Source: Tetrahymena thermophila SB210
Lineage: Eukaryota; Ciliophora; Oligohymenophorea; Hymenostomatida; Tetrahymenidae
Reading direction: 5' to 3'
Length of the DNA: 64,000 nt
Assembly (NCBI RefSeq): GCF_000189635.1
Contig: NW_002476516.1
Location: 62,001-126,000, forward strand
Under the pieces are notes generated by a model that worked only from the letters and a program-made list of their open reading frames with translations, did not search any database and was not told the DNA's origin. How positions within the stretch are numbered: the stretch's first letter is position 1; each line of letters starts with the position of its first letter. A program made the translations under genes and the position numbers. Shown piece after piece: positions 37,908 through 49,982 of the stretch.

Positions 37908-40900
37908 CTTTTCAGTAGTTTTCTTATATTTTTTTTGTTTTCTATCTTCTTTATTCTATTATTCTTTATTCAAAGATAGTTGCTTACTTACTTTGTTTTT
38001 TATATGGTTTGATTTATGTATTTGTTAATTTACTTGCTTGATTGATTGTTTGTTTGTTTCCCCTTTGTTTGGCTTGATAGTTCTTTATATTTTTTATTTC
38101 TTAGTTTTATTTTATTTTAATTTTTTATTTTATTTATATCCTTTGTACTTTCTATCTCATTTTTCCTCGATATTGATTAAAATTACATATAATATTTCCG
38201 TATTATACCTTCACTTTATAATTAAAAAATACAATACAATCAATAATTCATTCTTTCATTCACTATTAGCCTTCATTTTAATTTTTCCATTTAAATTAAA
38301 ACTTGCCTTTCTTGTTGTGAATTAATTTCTGTATTTCAATTAAAATAAATGGGTATTGTTCAATAAATTAATTATTATTTGATTTAATTTGTCTAAATTC
38401 AAGGTACAAAGTTTAAAAAATAATAAGAAATTTCTCTGCCAAATTATTTCAACTATTCTGGTTAAATAATCTTAACTGCATATCTTCCATTAATGACTAG
38501 ATTTTCACTATTACGGTATATAATACTGTATAATATCTAGCTTTAATATCTGAATAAATACATACTAATGCAATACATTTAAAGTCTTATATTTATTTAA
38601 CTTTGTTTCTTTGAAATTCTATTTCAAAAATATTTGAATAATCCTTCATTTACTATCGTAAAATACCAATAATGATCCATAGAAATAGCTACTTTAGTGT
38701 AGACAAAAAAAAATGTAAATCTCCACGTTTTTCTATTATAAAATATTTGTTTTATTTAGAGTCCCCCACTAATTTGCTCTCATATGTTTGATGATAGAAA
38801 ATACCAATCGAAATTAAAAATTGCTAAAAGGTATTTTAAATAAATTTATTTTATATTTAAAATTTCATTTAATCTTTTCAAAGTTAATTTATTTGTTGCA
38901 AATATATAAAAAAGACTTTTCTTAATCATATTTATGTTTACAAGTAAATTTATTCAAATCACAGTAACAAAAATTTTTTTGTAGGTAAATTTGATCTTTC
39001 ACACTTTTTTAATATTTTTATTAATATTTATTAAATGAAGAGATTTTTTTTTCTTTAAGTAATTTTTTACTGCTTGTATGAAGTAACTAAATAAAAATTG
39101 TCTACTCTTTGCAAAAGATATCTTTAATATTTGATTTATTTGCCAAGATCTACATTTTATCAAATAATTTACTTTTAATTTAATTTATTAATTTTAATAA
39201 AAAATAATTTAAAAATTATAAATATTAATTATTAAATTAGAATATTGAATTCTTAAAAATAAAATTGACAAAAGAGAAAAACAAACAAGCAACATTTTTT
39301 ATTTATAAAATTGAGTTAGGAATATTTTTAAATTAAAAATAAAATTTTTAATTGATCATATTATCATTTTTCTGCAATGCATAATATTTAAGAAATTCTG
39401 TTTATTTTATTAATTTATATAAAGAAAATTGAGAAATATTTCATTTCTTATAATTTTCATAAGTTTATTAGTTTATCTTGTCATCTAAATGAGAGTAGCT
39501 GTCTTTTATTTTTGCAATTTAGTATAGTCTGTTTATTTCAAAGTAGTTTTTCCTAAATTCCTCTACATCTTTACTCTATTTTAAAAAAAAATTAATATTT
39601 AAATTATATAAGATTTAAATATACATCCCATATATCTATTTCACCTAGCCTAAAATTTATTATCATAATACTGCTAAGCTCTCGCAAGTTTATATACTCT
39701 TCCATATATATATTTACTTTTGTGAATTATTTTATAATTTTTTAATTAAATTTATTTTAACTTTAGAAAATGTCTTAGCATTTAAATAATGTTAATTTAA
39801 AGAATTAAAATATTACTAATAATTAGCTAGCAAGATGAAAAACTAAAAAAATAAAGCTAAATACAAAATTTTAATTTTTATTAAAACATTTTAAAAATTT
39901 GAAAATTACATTAAATTTAATTTTCAATTTAATAGTAATTAAATAGTTATTGTCAACATAGCCATAAAATAAATATCTTATTTGTTATAAAATAGGCTTA
40001 TGGTTTTTAAAAAAAATTAAATAAATTTTAATCAAATACAAAATTTGATTTTATTAAAAAAGAATAACTCTAGAAAAAAAAGAAATAGATAAATTTACGC
40101 ACTAAAAAATGACTTTTCTCATATTCAACTTTTCTTTAACTCTTCTTTTTTAAATAAACTAAATTAAATTAAAAAAAGAGATATAAAAATATATTTCCAT
40201 AAAAGAATAGTTGCTTTATTTACATTTCAAATATTTTTTTGTAGTTATAAAAATATATTTAAAAAAAAGAGAGTTAAACTAGTATAAAATTTTTGAAATT
40301 CTTTAAAAATTTATTTTTTTATGAAGAAATTTTTATTTTTTTTTTCAGATGAATTAATTTTAATTTAATTTAAATAAATTATTTTTGAAATAGGTTTTTG
40401 TTTTATGAAATGTAAAGTTTAAACATACATAACTTATTGAGAGAAATTAATTTTTGACTTTTTAGAGAAAATAATTTAAATTAAAACAAAATATTTTTAA
40501 TTAGATTTTATTTTTTACAGAAATGTAAAGTTTTAAATTCTTATTTTTATTGAGAGAAATACATTTTTCTACTTTTTAATAAAAAAGGTATCTTAGTTTT
40601 AATAAAGTATTTTTGAGTTAGATTTTATTTTTTAAGGAAATGTAAATTTAATTCTAATTTTTATAGAGACAAACAAATTTCTCATTTTTTAAGATAAAAT
40701 AATCTTATTTCTAAACAAAGTATTTGATTTATTTTTTTATTTTTATGGAAATTTAAAGTTTCAAATTCCAATTTTTATTGAGAGAAATAAAATTCATAAT
40801 AAATGCAAATAACTATTAACATTTGAGATTTTATTATACCTTATAAAAATGATTTTTTTTTTTTTTTGAATGAAAAAATTAAATTGAGATTAACGGAGAT

Positions 40901-41022
40901 ATGTAAAATACTTTTAATACATTAAAATAATTAAGTTTATGTTAATTTAATATAAAGTTGATTTATTTTTAGTAGAAGATTTATTAAATTATCCTTTTTT
41001 ATGGAAAGTCAAACAAGCAGTA
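37908..41022. other. 3.1-kb AT-rich intergenic desert
   Basis: V-ATPase promoter side on the left, 3' flank of the aminotransferase on the right. No conserved reading frame. It holds the degenerate tandem array at 40392-40810 (separate entry). A standard-code frame at 38038-38325 is A/T-driven and not convincing. Confidence 0.6.
40392..40810. repeat. Degenerate ~115-bp tandem repeat, about four units
   Basis: Four successive units start near 40392, 40504, 40621 and 40733 (periods 112-117 bp). Each has the same order of landmarks: GATTTTATTTTTT, then GAAATGTAAAGTTT, AATTCTTATTTTTATTGAGAG, TTTTTTAA-rich, then AAAGTATTTTTGA. The ATTGAGAGAAAT element is conserved in units 1, 2 and 4 and altered in unit 3. 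The last unit is truncated. No coding potential is seen. Confidence 0.75.
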
Positions 41023-43552
41023 TCATTTAACAGTAACGCACTTAGCTAAGTTTCTGGGTTTATCAGGGTTTGTTTCTAAGACTGTGCATATTTCGTAGGT
41101 GAGTAATTGAAGAGGAAGAACGCACATTAATGAGGATAACATATCTTTTTATTCAATTTAGATAGAAGCATCAACTTTATCGACGGCTAATTTCTTTAAG
41201 CAGTTTGTAATAACAATAGTGTAAGCGCCTCTGCTGTGAACTTCACTCAAAGCGAGACTCATATCGTGGTAGTATTCATCATCAAGAATAATAAGAATAA
41301 CAGCAGTGCTTTTGGGCTTTTCGCAGTTAATTAAAGCGAGAGGACCATGCTTGAGTTCACCAGCAGAGAAAGCTTCTGCGTGGATGTAAGTTAATTCCTT
41401 AAGTTTTAAAGCACCTTCTTTAGCGATGGAAGAACAAGATCCCTTACCCAATATAATAATGTGGTCATGTGAGGCAAGATGTTAGGCAATAGGTTTGACT
41501 TATTCTTTAACTTAGTAAAGGGTGATACCAACATGGGTAGGAATAGAACGTAAAGATTGGATGAGTAAAGGACGGACTCTGTCATGTAAGTGAGTTTTAT
41601 TTTATTCTTCCTTGACGCTGGAAATCCAGGCAGCAATCATAATGAGAGATACACATTAGGATGTGAAGGATTTAGTGGCGGCAACAGCAACTTCTCTTCC
41701 GCAGTGAACGTAAACACCACAGTTAACAGAGGTAGCAATTTAACTACCAACAGTATTGACAACACCAATAGTGAATAATCCCTTTTCTTAGGCAAGTTAT
41801 AAGCAGTGTCTGACATCAGCAGTTTCACCACTTTAAGAAATGCAAATCATACCACCATCTTCATCAGGTAAATCGTAAACAGTGAATTCAGAGGCTTCAA
41901 TGACTTAGCAAGAGTTGAAGCATTTCAATTTCTTGAAGAAGTTGTTAGCATAAACACCTGCATAGTAGCTTGAACCGCAAGCAACAATAACCTTTATATA
42001 AGAATAAATTTTAATAATGAGTTAATTTTATTTATTTGCTTGATTAATCGAATTGTGAGGTTAGAAATTAATTTGATTTGAGTAAATGCAGGGGGTTACT
42101 TTGCTTTTTTTTATGAATTAATCAAATTAAAAAATTCAGAATTCTTTAATTGTTAATTTTTTTGAGTAATATTAAATTAGGTGAATAATACTTGCTTGCT
42201 TGCTTAATTTTTTTAAATATCTTTGAATAATATGTATTTAATTATCTCATTTATATTTCAGTTATTGACAAATCTTTTCAAATTAAATGCTTTTTCTGTG
42301 CGAATTTCTTAATTCTTTTTTTTTTTCTTTTACTAAAGTCTAATTTGGGTTCATTCATTAATTTTCCTTATTATTTTGCATTTAAATTACTTTCTTTTAC
42401 TATTTTTTTTTTTCATTATCTAATAATAGCTTATTCTTTTTTCTACTTAACTATTAAAATTAATTATCACCTTTTTCCTCGTTCGATTACTAGAAAATTA
42501 GTTTGTTTGCAAATTTGTTAATTTATTTACCATATTCTTGACATTGGCGATATCTTTTTAGTAGGGTTCAAGACCTCCTAATTTGGGTCTGTTTTCTTGG
42601 AGTAAACGGGCACCATTACTGAAGGTCTTAAGGAGAGTTTCGGGTTGTTCGAAGATTTCTTATTCAAAGAAATGTTTGTAGGGAGACTTAGGAGCAATTT
42701 GGACTTCATTCTTTTCCTTGATAACTTGAATTCTGTCCTTGTTGTTCTTGTAGAATTCAGACATGTTCTTCAAGTTGAATTCCATAAGTTCACCGTCTTA
42801 GAGTAAAATGTAGTTGGAAGTGTACTTTTCGAAAGCAATCTTTTCAGAGGCAACGTAGATGGAATCAGTGGCAATACCGACCAAAATGGGAGAACCATTT
42901 CTAGCAACAATTAAACTTTCAGGATTGCACTTATCGATAATGACTAAACCCCATTGACTTTATTTTAATAAAGAAATAATTTAATACAAATACATTTTTT
43001 TTTTTTGCTTATAGTTAGAAACAAGAAATTAAAGTAAATTAGTTACCCTTGAAGTTTGTTTTGGATGACTCTTCTTACAGCCTTGAAGGTGGTGAGAGAT
43101 TCATCACTCTTTAATTCAAGAGCGATCAATTGAGCAATTAATTCAGAATCAGTTTCTGAGGAGAGCTTAATGCCTTATGAAATCAATTCACTTCTGATAT
43201 CAGTGAAGTTGTCAAGAGTACCGTTGTGGCAAAGCATGATTCTCTAGTCTTGATCAAAGTGAGGGTGAGCATTTTGATCAGTCTTACCACCGCAAGTGGC
43301 CCATCTGGTGTGTCCAATACCGATGTAAGAGTTTTTGTGCTTTTGAGGAATGACTTCCTTTAAGACATCGATGCAATCGATTTTCTTGATAGAGTCAGAA
43401 GCCAACTTAGTGAGAGTGAATTCAGTTTCACCAGCCTTGATGGAAGCAATACCAGCAGAGTCATAACCTCTGTTTTAAAGAAGTTCAATACCTTCGAGGA
43501 CAGCGACTTCAGCATCAGTCTTTTGAGTGAGAACACCAATAATACCGCACAT
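41023..43552 (-). CDS. Glutamine:fructose-6-phosphate aminotransferase
   Basis: First enzyme of hexosamine synthesis: makes glucosamine-6-phosphate from fructose-6-phosphate and glutamine in the cytosol. 633 aa, exons 43047-43552, 42531-42957 and 41023-41991, phases consistent. The N-terminal nucleophile is present (MCGIIGVLTQK, Cys2 after Met removal). The glutaminase domain shows GIGHTRWATCG and LCHNGTLDN. The isomerase half has two SIS domains: VIVACGSSYYAGVYANN after the second intron, ESEFT-type and GKGSCSSIAKEGALKLKELT segments, then HAEAFSAGELKHGPLAL. The C-terminus is RNLAKCVTVK. The linker between domains is short, closer to bacterial GlmS length (609) than to animal enzymes (~680). 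Strong GC-rich codon use suggests high expression. Confidence 0.95.
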
Positions 43553-44599
43553 TTTTATTGTATGAGTGATTTTTTATGGAAATGGATTTTTTGTTTGTAG
43601 AGTTTTTATTGTGGTTTATTAAATTTTTTTTGTTTACAAATTATTATTAGGAGTTACTAGGTCTTGGATTTAAAAAAGATGCCTAATCAAAAATTTGATA
43701 AAATATAATTAAAATAGTTAAGATAAACGTGCTTCTCAATTATTAAATTTGAATTGTACATCATTCTCTAAATTATAAATTTAAGAGAATACTTAATATC
43801 AAAAACTTTTACGATCAGAAATAATATAGATCGCTATCGCACATTTTAAAGGAGAAATTCTTCACAAATAAATTTGTATTTAGATTACTCATTTAATAAT
43901 TTGCGCCGAGTCTAATAAATTTGTAAAACATGGCAAATAATATTTATGTTTTGGAGAAATTATTATGCTAACATTTAAATGAATTCAGTTTTCTTTACTT
44001 TTTGCAGTTTGTAAGAGTTTATATTACATAATTGCATCATTCTTTCTTTACAAAGTCTACATATTTAAATGAAAAAAATTGCAATTTAAAAGAAAAACCC
44101 TTTTTTAGGTCGCTAACTACTAAATACATATTATGAAAATCAAATAATCAATACAGTTAATTGCTATTAATAACTCTTTTTATTTTACTCCAGTTAAAGC
44201 AATTTACATAATTTGCTTAAAAGTTTGTCAAGTAAAAAGAATGCGTTTAGCAAAAATTTAGCAAAATATGAATCCATTAAAATTGAAAAAGCAAAAATTT
44301 ACTAAATAAATCATATTTTAATTTCAATTTTAAAGAGATTCTCAAGAACATTTCTATTTTGTCTAGTTTGATTAGGGAAATTTGATAAAATTATAAAATT
44401 AGAACAAAAGTATTAAATTAATTACACAGCGTATAATATAATGAATGAGTTTTATTTATTTATTTGTTTAATGCTCGCAATTATTAAATAAGGGATCATT
44501 ATAATAGTTAAGCTATTTTGATTACCAACACCAAAACATAAAACAAAATGCCATACAAATTAAATTGAATGCTAATCACTTGTTTAAAGAAAAAGTTAA
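43553..44599. other. AT-rich intergenic region
   Basis: Promoter side of the aminotransferase gene on the left. No coding pattern or repeat is supported. Confidence 0.55.
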
Positions 44600-45440
44600 T
44601 TCAATATCTTCTATTTTTGTTGAGCATTTACGCCACCCCATATACAATTAGAACTAAATTTATCAACATTCTAAAATTAAAAATTAGAAAAAAGTTAAGT
44701 ATTATTAAATTTGAGAAATTATCTTCAAAACTATTTTTTTAATCTGATTTTTCTCTACCATAGACAATCCCTTACCAATTACTTTATTATTTTTGTATTC
44801 TTAAAGCCTCTATAATAAGTTTTTATTATCCAATCCAAAATATGTTGGATTTTAAATACCGATTCGAAAAATTTCTATATTCTTACCTCTAAAAATTGAA
44901 AATTCTAGCAAATCAAGATATTTTGGTAACATTTTTGGTAAATCAGAAATCTCAAAAGATTTACCTTTCAGATTAGAAATTTATTGTTAATATAGAAAAA
45001 TTTTGACTTCTGATAAGATTTAATAGAATACATTTTTATTTCATCATGTTAAAGGAATTAAAAGATTTTCTATGAGAGTTAAATCCCAAAATATTTGAAA
45101 TTACTATTCTCCATTTAAAATATTTTGATGTATAATCATTCTTCAATATTTGCTGCTATGCATCAGGGAAAAAAAATAAATAAATAAATTGTGGTAATAT
45201 ACAAATTATCTGACTAAGATATAAAATTTTATGAAAGAATAAGACCATACAAAATATGTAATTGGATTAATTTAATTTGTTATTTTGTTATATTTTGATA
45301 TTTTTATCACATTATTACTTCAATATCATAATTAATTCACATAAAGCAAAAAACTTACCTCCAAAAAAAATCTTCTACGAATTCATCAAAAATCACCACC
45401 TATCCACATTATTAAAGCTATTAGCTTCCCTTATTTATAC
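44600..45440 (-). CDS. LRR-like locus, exon structure unresolved (possible pseudogene)
   Basis: Several minus-strand segments read like a leucine-rich protein but do not join cleanly. A segment at ~45359-45440 ends VVIFDEFVEDFFW at a perfect GTAAGT donor. A segment at ~44990-45152 reads ILKNDYTSKYFKWRIVISNI. A third at ~44720-45000 reads ISNLKGKSFEISDLPKMLPK, LDLLEFSIFRGKNIEIFRIG and LLQRLQEYKNNKVIGKGLSM. A last GC-richer patch near 44610-44670 could be a terminal exon (KFSSNCIWGGVNAQQK in one frame). Frames shift between segments where I found no matching intron, and no start codon was identified. Either a gene with introns I could not place or a decayed member of an LRR family. Confidence 0.35.
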
Positions 45441-47923
45441 AATACAAAAATAAAGCTTTATTTTAAGAGTATTTATGTGAGAATGGATAATGCGTTTATA
45501 AATATTTCTAAAAACCTAATAAAAAGTCTAGATTTTAATCAAATCAAGTTTATCTGAAGCGTTTACTGAATTGTTATTTTTGTGTGATTATTTACTGTAT
45601 TCATTTTTACAAATTTATTAATTTGAATAAGAGTTCATTAACAAAGCCATATCATTAAATTAACAATAGTAATATACTTAACGTAGAAATGAACACGCAA
45701 TCATAGGTTATTTTTTGTTACTAGAAATTACTATTAATCCAGTAAATATTCTGAAAGTTGCAAAATACTTTCAAACTTTTATCACACTTTAAATAACAGT
45801 GCAATATATTCTCAAATGAATAAGCACAAAAAAAAATCTATTTTGCTTAATGTGAATAATTTAGATAGACAAAGCCTATATATTTATATATAAATTTACT
45901 TTATTTAAATGCATAATTTTTTCTACTCCTAAAAGTAATAAATTTTTTTAGTAAATTTTAATCCATTAAATGGTTCTCTCAACAAAAATCTTTTTCATTT
46001 AAAAATAGATTTTAAGAAAGATTTATTTAAGCACCTAAATAAAGTAAAATTGACTATTCCATTTCATAATATCTTAAATAAAAAAGATATGCTAATTACT
46101 TATTATTGATATAAAAGAAATACTTATTAAATACTAATCTATTTTTTTTCATATTTACTAAATAAATTTCTAGAAATTAAAGAAATTTTACTGTTGTTAT
46201 ATAAATTGTGTTTTTACTTTTAAATGCTACCTAATTTTATTTGCTAATGTCTTTACTGGTAGACTGATATAATATTTTAATTTAGTATTACAACACCCTT
46301 ATATCTTTATTTATTCTGATAAAATTAGAAGATTTCTTACTTTTTACTGAAAAATTTCACAATATTTTGGTTTCAGTAAATTAAATTAGTGAGAGTAGTA
46401 TTATACTAAAAAAGGTAATTTATTACATTTAAAATTAAAATTCAGTAAACTATTAATAGTATAGACTATCTTATATATTCACATATATGAAGTCTTTTTA
46501 AAAAATTATTTTATTATGGTTCAACTTACTTTTAATAGTTATTAAAACAAATCATTTAAATTATTTGAGTAATATTATCAATAAATATTTAAGGGACTGG
46601 ACTTCTTTCAAAATATATTCGATTAAAATATCTAAATATGATAATTTAGAATAGCTTGCAATAGCTACTTTGTACTGACCTAATTATTTGATTAATCTTA
46701 TTTTTTAAAATATATTAATCATTTTAAAATGTTACTGGATTATTTTTTAATTTATTAAATAAATAATCTTACCTAAATTTAATTTATCCTGCAAATTATA
46801 AAAATTTATAATAAATTTTTAATATTATTTATTTAAGCATTAATTATTCTAAGCTGAGTGGTAAAATTATAAATTCTACTATAAATACTTCATTAATATT
46901 AAATAATTTAGCTATTATAAATAATTTTATGATATATAAAGATAAAAATTTTCATTAGGTGTTGTTTTAAGCTATTTTTGAATTTACTGAACTAATATAT
47001 TCGTTTTGAAATGTTAAATCCTAAAATAAAAAACTCATTCCACTTATTAAAATATATGTAATCATTTTGCATTAAAATCTTAGTTTTTATTAAATAAAGA
47101 GAAGAGGATTATTATTCTTCAAAACATCATAATGCAATATTTTTAAATAAACTCAAGCCATATGCAAAAAATTTCATGATTTGTTTGATGTTCATAATTT
47201 TCTTGTAAATTATTTAAATATCAAAAGAATTTAAAAAGAAATCCATAATAATAAAAATAAATTTTAGAATTTAATTAATATGTGCTTTGTAATAAACTTT
47301 TTTTAATATTTTAATTTGTTAATTATTATAAAATATATTTCTAAACTACTCCAAATTTGAGAAAACCTAATTTTTTAATTAAAACCTTGATTTTCATAAA
47401 AAGAGGAGTATTAAAAATTGTAAAAGCATACAATCATTAGTCCTAATAAAATTTAAATCATTTATAAACAATATTTTTGATAGAGTTGTCAAAGTCTCAA
47501 ATTCATTATGAATTTTTGATGACACTTTTTTTGTAATTTTAAGATCTGGATAATTGAGAAAATCGTCAAAAATAATTATCTATCTATCTCTTTTCATTTT
47601 TTACTGTTGACAAATCTATACTATTGTTTGTTTTGAAAAATTGAACTGCTTATAAACTAAATATATTTATCATAAATTATATTTTTATTATTAAAATTTA
47701 TCATAATTATTACTTTAAATATATAAAATAAAAATAGCTAAACTAATTTATTGTTAAATTTTAGATATATTTTAAATACATTTTGTAGAAACATTTTTAA
47801 TTATTTTCATTACAATTAAATATTTTTAATTTAATTAATTTTAATTTTTTTGGAAAATTTTAATTAAAAAAATTATGCAAATTTTAACTGAGTTCTAATC
47901 TTTTAATTACAAAAGTTTATTTT
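45441..47923. other. 2.5-kb AT-rich intergenic region
   Basis: No gene, RNA or repeat supported on either strand; A/T runs throughout. Confidence 0.55.
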
Positions 47924-49982
47924 TCACTCAAATTCTTTTTAAGATTCTAAAAATTTTAAAGGCGTTTTAGAATTAACATAACCTCCTCTTCTCTTATCAT
48001 AGAAAAAAGTAAAAATTGAAACAATTAAAGCAATTATGAATACTATCAGATATGTTAAAATATAGCTATTACTTCCTGAGTTATCATCTTTCATAAGGAA
48101 ACTGCCTAAATAAGAAAACAAAGACACAACTATGATTAAATTAAATAATATTTATCATATTTATACTAAAGTTAATTAACATTTAATAAACTAAATAATA
48201 TATTTTTTCAATCATATAAAGAGTATTTCAAAACACTCCAATAAAAACTTCTATCTTAAATTTATGTTAAAAAATTTAAATTAAATTAAATAAGTATGAT
48301 AAAAATTACAAGCACCTCTAGTTGTAAAAGCAACTCCAAATCCAGTACTTAAGAGGTTTTTTTGAGTTATAAAGGGCAAAGTGGGATATAAATATGCACT
48401 CATTAAACTTAAAAATAACCCAAAAATAACAAGTGCAATCCAAACGTATGCACTGTTATAACCTTAAGGAGCTATTAAAAGCAATAAAAATGATAAAACA
48501 GCAAAAGAGCTGGTAACAATCATCATGATTAATCTTTACCCAAATTTATCTGCCATTATTCCTAATAAAGGAACTAAATATGCTATATAGTATGGTATTG
48601 AGAGCATTTCTCCTGCTAATGTTTTATCGATTTAGAATTTATGAATAAGTACACTTTGCAAATAATTTTATATTGCAATAAAGGCTCCAAAAGTCAAAGG
48701 ACTAAGTATTGCAAAGCACCAGTAAACACCATAGAATTTTTTGAAGTCACTAAGTTTAAATTTGTATTTTTGAATTTAATTTTTGTTTTATAAATTTTTT
48801 TCATAAAAGTCTGCTTTTTTTTCCAAAGCAAAAATAAAAATTGAAGAAACCAAACTAAATAGACAGGTAACCATACCAATTAAGAATGGTAAAAATAAAC
48901 CATTAGATTTATCATACAGCATAGGATATAGTATACCTGAAATAGAGGAAGCAACTTTACAAAATAAACTGTTTATAGTGAATGTTCTTGCAAGACCCTT
49001 TTACCTGTACCATTTACCGAGAATGCATCCTAATAAATTTAAAATACAAAATTAATAAATTTCAACTTATATAAAAATATTTATTTCTAATGAATAGCAA
49101 TTAAAAGAAAATAAAATTTTTTATTTATTTAAAAAATGTTAATCATAAATTATCATATGTATGTTTCTTCCTTTATTTTTTATTCTATAAAAAGTTGATT
49201 TTTAGTTTTAAAAATCAAATAAATTAATTCTTTTGGTTACTGTAAAATAGATTTTGGGACTAATTTAATTTATTGTAAAGGATTATTAAATATTTATTGA
49301 GTTATTTCTAATATATTGAATAATAATTTATAAAATTTCTTCATCAGAAATAATTATAAAAGAAATATTTTGTAACTAAAGGAAATGATTTAATTTTGGT
49401 TTATACCTTAAGCTATAGTTTAGGAGTCAGAGGAAATAGCAAGCAGTATCTTTCCACTTATAAGTAAACCAAAAGATTAAAGAGAGCCCGCAGTAGTACA
49501 CATAACCATACTGATAACAAGTAAGCAAGAAGAAAGAATTAATCCGTTTCTAGCTCCTAAAGTATCTAAAGCAGGTCCTATTATCAAAGAAAGAGGTATA
49601 CTGGGGAGAGTTGGAATGAGGACGAACATTTGATATTGAAAAGAGCTCATACCCATAGATTAAACTAGTTATTCTTTTATACCAGATTAAAAAACTTAGT
49701 TATAAAATGCCCCAAATAGGACAGTACTTATGAATGGAAGCATCCATAAACGTTTCTAATCAATAAATTTATTTTCTAAATTGATCTATTCATTCTAAGA
49801 GATGGTTTCTTTGAATGAACTTTGAATATCTTAAGGAAGAATTATAGAAGCTGTACCTAATTTTTAAGTAAATATTGAATTATCAACAAAAACTAAAATG
49901 CTTTACTGTTTGTTGAAAATTTTTCTTTTGATTCATCTAAGAGAAGGGGTTAAACTTTTAACAATTCTTCTTTTTCAGACAT
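47924..49982 (-). CDS. Major facilitator superfamily transporter (MFSD1-like)
   Basis: Polytopic transporter of 481 aa. Exons 49907-49982, 49407-49856, 48316-49029 and 47924-48129 close in phase. The N-terminus is acidic and carries a dileucine-type cluster (MSEKEELLKVQPLLLDE), which may target it to endolysosomal membranes. About 12 hydrophobic segments follow. MFS hallmarks: a loop-2 type motif PALDTLGARNGL after transmembrane segment 2-3, and the equivalent PLLGIMADKFGQRL in the second half. The segment order and motif spelling resemble the MFSD1 group; the substrate cannot be deduced. C-terminal tail is basic (DKRRGGYVNSKTPLKF). The standard-code frames at 47939-48127 and 48694-48879 are parts or shadows of this gene. 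Confidence 0.85.

Noticed and set aside
41590..41831. Overlapping frames on both strands inside the aminotransferase gene
   Set aside because: Alternative-frame shadows of a well-conserved SIS-domain exon.
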